Below, in pieces: positions 24,494 to 33,035 of a DNA stretch of 64,000 nt (positions are counted from its first letter, which is position 1; every line of letters begins with the position of its first letter). This stretch comes from CATQHD01 sp965243165 (GTDB lineage: Bacteria > Actinomycetota > Acidimicrobiia > Spongiisociales > Spongiisociaceae): contig OZ251535.1 in NCBI GenBank assembly GCA_965243165.1, positions 682,001 to 746,000 on the forward strand, in the 5' to 3' direction. A model generated the notes under the pieces. It was not told the origin of the DNA and did not search any database. It was given only the letters and a program-made list of their open reading frames with translations. The translations under genes and the position numbers were made by a program.

Positions 24494-26656
24494 CTAGGGT
24501 GTGGTTTCTGGGGGGATGGTGATGTCGATGTGCCAGGTGGTGTTCCGGTTGATGTCGATTGGGTAAGGGCGGCGGCCCCATATCAGGTCCCAGGGGTGGC
24601 TGGCTTGCATTACGATTGCGTCGCCGAGGCGGAGGGTTTGGACGCTGGCGGGGGTGTCGGTGGGCCAGAAGCGGATTTGGGTTCGGTCGGGGAGTTCGTG
24701 GTCTTCGAGGTCGGGGGTGGCTTGGATGCGGGCGCTGCGGCGGTGGGTTTTGATTCGGTCAATGGTGTAGGTGCGTCCGGCGTAGGTGAAGGTGTTGCCG
24801 CTGGTGAGGTGCCATTCGATGTCGTTGGTTGTGTATGTGGTTGGCTGGGCTTCGATTTGCCAGAGGGTTACTGGCTGGTTGGCTGTGGTCGTTGTGGTTG
24901 ACGCCGTGGTTGTGGTTGTGTTCGTTGCTACCGCGGTGGTTGATGTTTCGACGCTGATGGTGGGGGTGTGGATGGTGGAGGTGGTGGTGAAGGCGCCGGT
25001 GTCGTCGGAGAGGGTGGGTTTTGTGGTGTTGGCGGGGTTGGTGGTGGTTGTGGCTGGGGTGATGGTGATGGGGGGGCCTTCTTCGGGTACGAAGAGTTGC
25101 GGTCCGTCGAGGGGGCCTTGTTTGAGGAGGGTGATTTCGTAGGTTTGTCCTTCTTCGAAGTTGAAGGGGATGTCCCAGATGAAGTCGACGTCGGGGGGGA
25201 GGTGGCGGGCGTCGGCGGCGGAGAGGGTGTATGCGTTGGTTGCGGAGCGGATCATGAGGGCGGCGTTGTCGGCGAGGGCGGCGTCGAGGCCGTCGGGGTG
25301 TATGTTGATTCGGAGGGTGTTGTTGGGCCATGTGTATATTTTTTCTATGCGGTATGCGGTATCTTGGTAGGTGAAGGTGGTGTCGGTGAGTTGTCCGATG
25401 CCGCTTTTGGCGAAGTAGCCGATGCTGGATTCTGATTTGGCGGCGGTGAGGGTTCCGGCGAGTTCTTCTCCTGTCACGGATACGGGTCCGGTTGGGAAGG
25501 TGGTGGTGGTCGTGGTCTGGACGGTGGGGATGATCAGGCCTTCGGTGAGGTCTTGTTGGGGGTCGATGTGGGCGAGGGTTGCTCGTTTGCAGTTGGAGTC
25601 GTATTTGGCTGCGTTGACGAACGCGTCATAGCCGGCTATGTGTGCTCGTCCTATCGGGGTGGTGATCGGGGCGAAGTTGATTGCTTGTTCTCGAGCGTGG
25701 TAGGCGAGGGAGTTGGCGTAGACTTGCACCTCTGCTGGGAGTCCTTCTCCTGCTTTTGTTGCGTTGTTCCATGCTTCTCCGGCTACGGTATCGATGGCGT
25801 CCAGCCATTCTGTGCCTTCACCAGCAGCCTCGTCAAACAGGCGCAAGAATTTGATATCGATCATCTCGATCGTACGTTCTTCAGGTAGATATGCCCAGGA
25901 TGGCCGTTGATAAGGCTCATTCGAATCGTACGGCTCGCCGACTGTAGTCACCGTGGCCGATGCGGCTGTCGTGGCAGTTGCGGATGCGGCCGTGGTTGTT
26001 GTGGTTGTGGGTGCGGTGGTGGTTGTTGTGGTTGTGGGTGCGGTGGTGGTTGTTGTGGTTGTGGGTGCGGTGGTGGTTGTTGTGGTTGTGGGTGCGGTGG
26101 TGGTTGTTGTGGTTGTGGCGTAGTCGGTGAGGATTTTGAGGAAGGCCTGGGTAGCGGAGGTCCCGGGTTCGAAGCTCTCCGGGCCGATTCCAACTTCAGA
26201 CACGATTGTAGGTATAAACCTGTAGTCAAGGTCAGTACGTTGTGTCTTCATGTGTTCAGTTCGGTGCAGTTCGTGATCGGCCCAGCAGAGGGCTCCCATC
26301 GGTGTCGACCAATTGTTCGGGTTGTTCATGTAGTAGCTTTTATCCGCTCTGGCCTTAGCCAGCCCTGCTTCGTCGTAGGTCCAGCCGCCTGAATCTTGAG
26401 CATGGAATTCAATCCAGGCAGGACTCAGTTCCCTGACCTGTACGACGGTAGCGGCCGCAGTAGAAGTTGAAGCAGACCCAACGGCACCGCTTGTTGTTGC
26501 TTCAATACCCGCCGCGGAGTTGAGTACGGTGTCGGTTGATGCCGTCTCCGGCTCTGCGGGCTCATTGACGGCCAGCCCGATGAAGCCGCCCGTTGCGGCG
26601 GTGATCACTGCCAACAGAACAGCCAACCAGATGGTATTCCTTTTCTTTGTAGTCAT
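24494..26656 (-). CDS. Membrane-anchored partner protein, paralog 2, coupled to PLA2-like gene B
   Basis: A 720-residue paralog of the gene ending at 20329. It has the same N-terminal helix, the LSPAWIEFHAQDSG domain with NPNNWSTPMGALCWADHEL, a long Ala-Pro-Thr linker from a 27-bp tandem repeat, and the beta domain SIGYFAKSGIGQL to FIWDIPFNFEEGQTYEITL. It then extends by about 190 residues with another Thr-rich linker and a second, related beta domain (LTSGNTFTYAGRTYTIDRI, ending near WHIDITI). The C-terminal half of the first beta domain is nearly identical in DNA to paralog 1, indicating recent duplication or conversion. ATG 26656 overlaps the stop of PLA2-like gene B. Function unknown. Confidence 0.8.
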   Translation of the reverse strand: MTTKKRNTIWLAVLLAVITAATGGFIGLAVNEPAEPETASTDTVLNSAAGIEATTSGAVGSASTSTAAATVVQVRELSPAWIEFHAQDSGGWTYDEAGLAKARADKSYYMNNPNNWSTPMGALCWADHELHRTEHMKTQRTDLDYRFIPTIVSEVGIGPESFEPGTSATQAFLKILTDYATTTTTTTAPTTTTTTTAPTTTTTTTAPTTTTTTTAPTTTTTTAASATATTAASATVTTVGEPYDSNEPYQRPSWAYLPEERTIEMIDIKFLRLFDEAAGEGTEWLDAIDTVAGEAWNNATKAGEGLPAEVQVYANSLAYHAREQAINFAPITTPIGRAHIAGYDAFVNAAKYDSNCKRATLAHIDPQQDLTEGLIIPTVQTTTTTTFPTGPVSVTGEELAGTLTAAKSESSIGYFAKSGIGQLTDTTFTYQDTAYRIEKIYTWPNNTLRINIHPDGLDAALADNAALMIRSATNAYTLSAADARHLPPDVDFIWDIPFNFEEGQTYEITLLKQGPLDGPQLFVPEEGPPITITPATTTTNPANTTKPTLSDDTGAFTTTSTIHTPTISVETSTTAVATNTTTTTASTTTTTANQPVTLWQIEAQPTTYTTNDIEWHLTSGNTFTYAGRTYTIDRIKTHRRSARIQATPDLEDHELPDRTQIRFWPTDTPASVQTLRLGDAIVMQASHPWDLIWGRRPYPIDINRNTTWHIDITIPPETTP
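25995..26115 (+). repeat. 27-bp tandem repeat in the linker of partner paralog 2
   Basis: The marker GTGGGTGC recurs at 26007, 26034, 26061 and 26088, a strict 27-bp period. It encodes a nine-residue Ala-Pro-Thr7 unit in the extracytoplasmic linker. Copy number changes would keep the frame. Confidence 0.85.
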
Positions 26657-28885
26657 CCTTCTACCTCTCTGATTTCCCACAGATGCAGATCACTGTCCCT
26701 GTGACACGGCGATGAATTGATCAGACGAGAACCCTGATCTGATGTTTCTGGAATCCAACAACGATCTGGCGACTCGAGTTGTCGGATCGTGTATAGGCCT
26801 TCCCCGGCGCTTACAAGTCTGAACAGACTGCTAGTAGTGTGACGGCAAAAATCGGGTGTGCTTAACACGACGCCTTTGTTATTCGGAACTACGACACAAT
26901 TATTGATTGACAACGTATGCTCAGGCTGGATACGAAAGGTGCCTTGAAGCCAATGTGGGAAAAAGCGGAACTGCCAATGTTTACTGATCTGGCCATTCTT
27001 ATCTTTACACGGCCACTGTGCCAAGGGCGTGTTGTTTTCTTTTGATCCCCCTTCCACATTTACACACATACCCGTTTCTGCATTTTGTATGATGATAACG
27101 CCAGGAATGATATCGTTGCTAAGATTATTAAATCTCACCCCAAAACGCCATTCCCCTGCAGTATTCTGGCACTGATTTCTAAAACGCCCCCTATCGGCGC
27201 AGTCGCTGTTCATCAAATCATGAAATCTATCATCACAGTCACCCTTGGACAAGCCTGGGGCAACAGCAAACCGGATGAGGTCATAACAGTAATCATGGGC
27301 TTGGCACGGCAACCTGCGATCATACGAGTTAGCAACACTCCCCGCAAAGGGATGGCTGCATTGATCGCTGTAGGGAACGATCTTCATAGTCACGAGACCA
27401 TAAGGATCAAACTCAGGGTTTTCTGCACCAACAGGATATCCTTCATAGATACTCTTGTTATAACCCAACACAATAGGATAGGTTTCCGATTTGCTAGTAG
27501 ATATTCCTCTCTGAATTGCTCCTGCCCGGAACAACCCCATAACAGGACAATTACGGCCACTCCTAAAAGCCTGGATATCAGTCTCTGCTATTATACCCGT
27601 GTTGCTAAGACGTTCTTTCCTGTCCATGTTTAGATACCATGTAGCATCCCCGCTCATGCTGTAATTCCAGCACTTTAGAGAAACATGCCAAGGGTTCTCA
27701 GGAATTTCGCTCTCGCTGCAATACCCGGTATCCAACCGGACGCTGCCGCACGAAACCGGACGACACCCGTTGTGGTCGCTAAAATATGACTGTCCCTCAG
27801 GACATGAAAAAGTTATGGTAGTGGTGGCGGTTGTAGTGGTTGTAGTTGGCGGCTGGCGGCAGTCGCCGTTGGAAGCGCGTCCAAGCGTACAACTTGAAGG
27901 GCGGCACTTCTTGTAATGACCGTAGTATAGTTGCCCAGCTGGACACGTCGGATCCCCGGGCGCGGGTGCAGTCTTGGGAACACACCTCTGACCGTTGTGA
28001 TAGTGGGTCGGATCAGCGCATGCCCGGCAATGCCCCGTACTCGACCGGTCATGCTCACAGCTGGAAGGGCGGCACCCTCCGTACCGGCTGAAATACTCCT
28101 GTCCCTCAGGACATGAAGCCGTTGTGGTGGTTGTGGTGGTTGTAGTGGTTGTAGATGTTGGAGGGGTTGTGGTGGTCGGCGGCGGATTGCAGTAGCCGCT
28201 GGTTGTGCGTCCATGCGTGCAACTGGAAGGGCGGCATCCTCCGTAAGAACCGTAGTACAGTTGCCCAGTCGGACAAGAAGGATCTCCGGGTGCGGGGGCG
28301 GTCTTGGGAACACACGCATCGCCGTTGTGATAGTGAGTCGGGTCAGTGCACGTTCGGCAGTAGCCGGTGCTCGACCGGCCGGGCTTACCACAGTTGGAAG
28401 GGCGGCACCCTCCGTACTGGCTGAAATAGGTCTGCCCGGCGGGGCAGGAAGGCCGAGGATTACAATAACCGCTGGAAGTGCGCCCATACGTACAAGGCGA
28501 AGGACGGCACCCCCCATAACTGGAATAATACGTCTGCCCCGACGGGCAACGTTGCCCCGAGCTTGGCTTGGGAACGCATCGATTCCCGTTGTGATAATGA
28601 TCCAGTTGAGGGCAGGCCCGGCACGTCCCGTCCGCCCGCCGGCCGTAGGGGCAAGAAGAACTGTCAGCAGTGCTCTGGCTTTGGGATTCTACCCCCACCC
28701 CCCCCCCCCGTCGCTGCAACCGCGCCGCCCGCAGGCGCCAGAGCCCGCACCGGACGCGGATCACCCACCGGAACAACGGCAACCACCAACACCACAACCC
28801 CCGCCAGCAAACGCCCGCCCCGCCCCAGACGGCGCGAACCCATCCCCCCGAACAACCTACGCAACCCTCGGCGTTCACCACTCAT
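26653..28885 (-). CDS. Exported Cys-rich PLA2-like/ricin-lectin protein B, frameshifted at a poly-G tract
   Basis: Second copy of the PLA2-like gene. The signal peptide starts at ATG 28885 (MSGERRGLRRL, then RLLAGVVVLVVAVV) and passes into 12 G, ending in a stop after RIPKPEHC. The body lies in another frame, as in copy A but shifted the opposite way. It has five YGGCRP-type Cys repeats with Thr-rich linkers, then the PLA2-like motif (PCQAHDYCYDLIRF, then GDCDDRFHDLMNSDC), then the ricin-type lectin domain (MCVNVEGG, QWPCKDKNGQ, LHLWEI). One repeat fewer than copy A and several diverged stretches show independent drift, while the 5' 500 bp are nearly identical. TAGGGT is 7 nt before the ATG. 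Its stop overlaps the partner start (ATGA). Confidence 0.75.
28698..28709. repeat. Homopolymer tract of 12 C (G on the coding strand) in PLA2-like gene B
   Basis: Twelve uninterrupted C at the same position as the 10-C tract of copy A. The coding frame needs 11, so both copies are out of frame in opposite directions. Confidence 0.9.
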
Positions 28886-29082
28886 CCACCACACCCTACC
28901 ACACTCCTGCAGCGATGCGCAACTGCAGGCTGGCGTTGATCCGGCGGCCCGCCCAGAGCGCGCAGAGAATCTGAGCCTGGAAGACCTTCTGACCTGGGAT
29001 GACAGCAATCATCAGCGGCTTCGGGCTCTGGACGAGGGAGGACCTTCCTGGAAGGGAGCATCGCAGAGATCGACCGGTTGAG
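28886..29082. repeat. Duplicated upstream block, copy 2
   Basis: Near-identical to 24221-24414; similarity stops at the shared GACCGGTTGAG. It includes the same RsmA-like tail (28923-29006 on the plus strand). The remaining bases to 29096 hold nothing recognisable. Confidence 0.85.
28923..29006 (+). pseudogene. Possible rsmA 3'-end remnant, copy 2
   Basis: Same RsmA-like tail as at 24258-24341, with only a few changes after TWDDS. Its presence in both blocks shows it was part of the duplicated segment. Confidence 0.35.
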
Positions 29083-29096
29083 CCGGTTGGCAGGGC

Positions 29097-30101
29097 TCAG
29101 GTGTGGATCTCGATGCGGTCTCCGTCTTTCAGGGGGAAGGCGCGGCCTATCCGCCGGTCGGGGAGGCCGCGCCGCATCAGCCGGGCGTACTTGAGGTCTC
29201 TGGTGAAGTCCTTGTGGATCAGCGCCGCTACGTCCAGCACGGTCTGGCCGCGCCGGATGGTGTAGGGGCGGTCGTCGCGTTTCTTGGCCGTCGACTCCGT
29301 GTACACCCGCACGACCCCCAGGGCTTCGAACAGCCAGGCGCCCAGGTGGCCGACTTCTCCGGCCGCCGCCGAGGCCGACAGGATCGGCAGCTCCAGCCCC
29401 ACCAGCTCCAGCAGGACTTCGGCTTCCTCCTCGGGCGAGTCCAGCAGCTCCGACTGGGCGGCCACCAGCGCGGCGGGCAGCCGCTTGGTGAAGAGGTCAT
29501 CCGAATCGGCGGGAGGCGGCGCCCCCTTCGGCCATTCCCCCGTGAGGTAGACCTTCCGTTCGGCGAGCTGATGCAGCAGGTCCTCCACCGCCGCCGCGCA
29601 CCCCGCCTGCGACAGATCCACCACCAGCAGGGCTCCGTCGGCCGGCTGGAGGGCGTTGCCGATCCAGGGCAGCGGATGCTGGGGGGCCACCGGGGGCAGG
29701 TCGATGAGCTGGATGCCGACGTCCTCCACAGGAATCATTCCCGGCTGGGGGTGCTGGGTGGTGAAGGGATAGGGTCCGGTGGCCGCCCCCGAACCCGTCA
29801 GCGAATGGTGCAGGTCGGACTTTCCGCTGTTGGGAGGCCCCAGGAGGGCGATCTGGCCCGCCCCTTCCGGGCGGATGGTGTAGACCGGGCCGCCGCGCGC
29901 CCCTCCTTTCCGGGGACCCGACAGCTCCTCGTTCAGCTCCTTGATCTTGGTCTTGATGCCCGCCTGCAGGTGTTCTGTGCCCTTGTGCTTGGGGATGGTG
30001 CGCAGCATCACGCGCAGCGCCTCCAGCCGCTCCCGGGGTTCGCGGGCGGCCTTGTATCCGGCTTCCGCCTTCTTGTATTCGGGGGATACGTTGGTGGGCA
30101 C
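29097..30101 (-). CDS. DRG/Obg-like GTPase with TGS domain
   Basis: A 334-residue GTPase. A helical N-terminus (residues 1-65) precedes P-loop GPPNSGKSDL near residue 88, the switch region TTQHPQPGMIP and the G3-like LIDLPP. The C-terminal 75 residues form a TGS domain (YTIRRGQTVLDVAALIHKDF, ending KDGDRIEIHT). The architecture matches archaeal-type DRG proteins found in some actinobacteria, thought to act with ribosomes. G4 (N/TKxD) is not obvious, so nucleotide specificity is uncertain. It starts at GTG 30101 without Shine-Dalgarno; ATCATA-type bases 7 nt upstream suggest a leaderless message. Confidence 0.8.
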   Translation of the reverse strand: MPTNVSPEYKKAEAGYKAAREPRERLEALRVMLRTIPKHKGTEHLQAGIKTKIKELNEELSGPRKGGARGGPVYTIRPEGAGQIALLGPPNSGKSDLHHSLTGSGAATGPYPFTTQHPQPGMIPVEDVGIQLIDLPPVAPQHPLPWIGNALQPADGALLVVDLSQAGCAAAVEDLLHQLAERKVYLTGEWPKGAPPPADSDDLFTKRLPAALVAAQSELLDSPEEEAEVLLELVGLELPILSASAAAGEVGHLGAWLFEALGVVRVYTESTAKKRDDRPYTIRRGQTVLDVAALIHKDFTRDLKYARLMRRGLPDRRIGRAFPLKDGDRIEIHT

Positions 30102-30226
30102 GGCCTATATGATGCCTGACGGAGGGCCTATGGGTGCAAACCCGGCGCCGCCGGGCCGCCGCGCCGGCCCGGGCCGCTCGCCTCTGCGCGGCGCCGCCCG
30201 CGTCCGGAGGCGTAGGATGGCGGACG

Positions 30227-31003
30227 GTGTTCGATGAACTGTCCGAGGGCGTCTTCCGGCGCCGGTTCCCGTTTCTGCGGCTGAACATCGGGGTCGCGGT
30301 CGGAGAAGACGGGGTGCTGCTCGTCGACTCGCGGGAGAGCCATGAAGCGGCGGCGGAGCTGGCCGGCGAGCTCCGCGTCCTCACCCCCAAGCCGGTGCGG
30401 TGGATCGTCAACACCCACTGGCATTGGGACCACGTGTTCGGCAACGCCGCCTTCCCGGGCGCCGCCGTCTGGGGGCACCGCTCCTGCCGGAGGATGCTGC
30501 TGGACAACCCCGGTCAGCACCGGGTCGACGCCCGCCTGTGGATGCCCGAGGAACGCTTCCCAGAGATCGACCGGGTGGAGATCACCCCGCCCGGCCGCAC
30601 CTTCGAGGCCCTGGCCTCCATCGACATAGGGGGCCGGCGGGTGGAGGCGGCCTACCACGGGCGGGGGCACACCGACAGCGACGTCCTGGTCCACTGCGGC
30701 GGGGTCACGTTCATGGGTGACCTGGTGGAGGAAGGCGGGCCGCCCAAGATGGGCGACAGCCACCCTTTTGACTGGCCGGCCACCCTCGCCGCCGCCCTTC
30801 CCACCCTCCGGCCCTCGGTGGTTCCCGGCCATGGCGGACTGCTCACCCCCGCCGACGTGGAGGAGTCCCGGCAGATGATGGAGCGGATAGCCGGGCTGAT
30901 CGAAGAGGTGATGTTCGAGGGCCGCCCGGCCAAAGAGGCCGCCGCCGCCTGCCCCCTGGCCGAGGCCGAGTTCCGCAAAGCCCTCGCCAGAGCCGCGGCC
31001 TGA
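30227..31003 (+). CDS. MBL-fold metallohydrolase
   Basis: A 258-residue metallo-beta-lactamase-fold protein. The metal motif HWHWDH is in VNTHWHWDHVFGN, a second His ligand in GRGHTDSD, and a third in VVPGHGG. SDVLVHCGGVTFMGDLV supplies the bridging Asp. Substrate is unknown; the fold includes lactonases, thioesterases and glyoxalases. The start at GTG 30227 is chosen because TAGGAT lies 8 nt upstream, consistent with leaderless expression. The frame is open to 30134, but that extension is Arg/Ala-rich and unlike the family. Confidence 0.82.
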   Translation: MFDELSEGVFRRRFPFLRLNIGVAVGEDGVLLVDSRESHEAAAELAGELRVLTPKPVRWIVNTHWHWDHVFGNAAFPGAAVWGHRSCRRMLLDNPGQHRVDARLWMPEERFPEIDRVEITPPGRTFEALASIDIGGRRVEAAYHGRGHTDSDVLVHCGGVTFMGDLVEEGGPPKMGDSHPFDWPATLAAALPTLRPSVVPGHGGLLTPADVEESRQMMERIAGLIEEVMFEGRPAKEAAAACPLAEAEFRKALARAAA

Positions 31004-31034
31004 AGACGAGGCCCGGGCTCCCGGCGGCGCGTGC

Positions 31035-32999
31035 TCACACGGCGCGGGGATGGCCGCCGTCAACGGGGACCTGGGCGGCGGTGGTGGCGGAGAAGTCGTC
31101 CGAGCACAACGCCGCCGCCGCCTTCGCCACCGCCTCGGAGGTGACCTCGCAGCCCAGCAGGTTGCGGGTCTTGTATTCGTCCACCGACATTCCGTATTCG
31201 GCCGCCCGGGCGGCCAGCAGCTCCTCGGTCCACAGTCCGGTGTCGAACACCGCGTCGGGGTGGACCACGTTGACCCGGATGCCGTCCGCCGCCCATTCGA
31301 GGGCGGCCACCCTGCCCAGCTGGGTGAGGGCGGCCTTGGAGGCCGAATAGGCGGCGGCGCCCTTGCCCGGGGCGGGGGCGTTGCGGGAGCCGATCAGCAC
31401 TGCCCGGCCCCCGATCGGCGACTGCGCCAGCAACGGATGCACCCCGGCCAGCAGGGCGGCCGCCGCATCCAGGTTGACCGCCATCACCCGCCGCCACCCT
31501 TCCATGTCCATGCCGCCGACCGGGGCCGAGGCGCCGAACACCCCCGCCGCCGCCACCGCGATGTCCACCCCGCCGAACTGCTCCACCGCCCGGTCCAGGG
31601 CTTCCTCCTGGGCGCGGTGGTCGGTTACGTCAACCGCCGCCCCCAGCCAGGCCGGACCGGAGAAGGCCTCTTCCACCTTCGGGTCCCGGTCGAGGCCGGC
31701 CACCGCGCACCCCCGCGCCAGCAGCTCGGCCGCACAGGCCCGGCCGATGCCTGACGCCGCCCCCGTGACCACCGCCGCCGCCCCGGCCAGCTCCGGCGGG
31801 GCGCCCGCCCTCCGCAGCTTGGCCTGTTCCAGGTCCCAGTACTCCACTTCGAACAGGTCTCCGGGCGGCAGCGCCCGATACCCTCCGAGATGGTCCTCCG
31901 CCCGCTCCAACACCGGAATGGTGCGGAGGTAGATGTCGGTGGCGGCGGCGGCCGCGGCGGCGGTCTCCCCGGCGGTCAGCATCCCCAGCTCCGGATCCAG
32001 CACCACCCGCGGGGCGGGGTCCAGCATCACCGGCTCGGTGCGCGCCCGCCCCCGCCAGGCCGCGAAGTATTCCCGGTAGGCGTCTGCGTACTCTTCCACG
32101 CCCCGCCCCACCATCGGCAGCCGCTTGGTCCTGATCACGTGGTCGGGGGTGAGGGGGCCCCGGCGGGCCAGGTCCTCCAGGTCGGGGCGGGCGGTGAACC
32201 GGGAAACCTCCTCCCCTGCGCCGCGCCTCACCACCATCGCCCGGCCCGCCGCCTTCGAGATGCGCCTCCGCAGGCCGGCCAGCTCCCTCCGATCCACCGG
32301 CGGCAGCGGCGGACCGCTCCCCGTTGGGGCGGGGGCCGCTTCCGCCAGCCACCGCTCGGCCCGGTCGATCAGCTCGATATGGCGGCGGTAGGCGGTGCGG
32401 GTGTCGGGTCCGAAGGTGAAGAGGCCGTGGTTCATCAGCACCATGCCCGGCGCGCCGGGGGGCGGGGGTCCCATCTCCGCCGCCGTCTTGGCCAGGTCGA
32501 ACCCGGGCATCACGTAGGGGACGATCACCACCTCCGCCCCCAGCGCCTCCCGCACCAGACGTTCTCCGCCGGGGGTGTTGGTCAGGGTCACCACCGCATC
32601 GGCGTGGCTGTGCTGGACGGCCCGGTGGGGCAACAGGGCGTGCAGCAGCGTCTCCACCGACGGCATCGGCGCCTCCGGGTCCAGCCGGGCCGCCCCCAGC
32701 TCCCGCATCATCTCCACGTCCGGCAAGGCGTCCAAGGCGGCCAGCTCCCGCAGCCTGTCCAGCGGCAACGGTGTGAAACCCGCCGCTTCTATGGAGGCCA
32801 GATCCCACCCCGACCCCTTCACGTAGAGGGCCTCGATCCGCCGCCCGGTGATGTCGGCGAAGTCCATCTTGACCGAGGTGTTGCCGCCGCCGTGCAGCAC
32901 CAACGCCGGATCCGACCCCAGCAGCCGCGACCCGTATACGCATTCCCCGAGCGGCCCCGGGAACCGGGCCGCCCCGCTGCTCCGCCACCGGTCTTCCAC
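31035..32999 (-). CDS. Bifunctional class II aldolase / short-chain dehydrogenase
   Basis: A 654-residue fusion. Residues about 1-380 are a class II aldolase/adducin domain (LHGGGNTSVKMD, HSHADAVVTLTNTPGG, MNHGLFTFG supplying His ligands). Residues about 405-654 are an SDR (VVTGAASGIG, AVAAAGVFG, YSASKAAL). The family (rhamnulose-1-phosphate aldolase/lactaldehyde dehydrogenase type) cleaves a ketose-1-phosphate to DHAP and an aldehyde, and the fused SDR oxidises or reduces the aldehyde. It is the last gene of a five-gene operon that starts with an MTA/SAH-type deaminase, so 5-deoxy- or 5-methylthioribulose-1-phosphate is a possible substrate besides rhamnulose-1-phosphate. Confidence 0.88.
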   Translation of the reverse strand: MEDRWRSSGAARFPGPLGECVYGSRLLGSDPALVLHGGGNTSVKMDFADITGRRIEALYVKGSGWDLASIEAAGFTPLPLDRLRELAALDALPDVEMMRELGAARLDPEAPMPSVETLLHALLPHRAVQHSHADAVVTLTNTPGGERLVREALGAEVVIVPYVMPGFDLAKTAAEMGPPPPGAPGMVLMNHGLFTFGPDTRTAYRRHIELIDRAERWLAEAAPAPTGSGPPLPPVDRRELAGLRRRISKAAGRAMVVRRGAGEEVSRFTARPDLEDLARRGPLTPDHVIRTKRLPMVGRGVEEYADAYREYFAAWRGRARTEPVMLDPAPRVVLDPELGMLTAGETAAAAAAATDIYLRTIPVLERAEDHLGGYRALPPGDLFEVEYWDLEQAKLRRAGAPPELAGAAAVVTGAASGIGRACAAELLARGCAVAGLDRDPKVEEAFSGPAWLGAAVDVTDHRAQEEALDRAVEQFGGVDIAVAAAGVFGASAPVGGMDMEGWRRVMAVNLDAAAALLAGVHPLLAQSPIGGRAVLIGSRNAPAPGKGAAAYSASKAALTQLGRVAALEWAADGIRVNVVHPDAVFDTGLWTEELLAARAAEYGMSVDEYKTRNLLGCEVTSEAVAKAAAALCSDDFSATTAAQVPVDGGHPRAV

Positions 33000-33035
33000 C
33001 GCCGCTCTCCTTCCGTCCGCCGCCGCCCCGCCGCC

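Noticed and set aside
25995..26115. Regular 27-bp repeats as a CRISPR array
   Set aside because: The units are contiguous without unique spacers, lie inside a coding region as Ala-Pro-Thr codons, and no cas genes are near.
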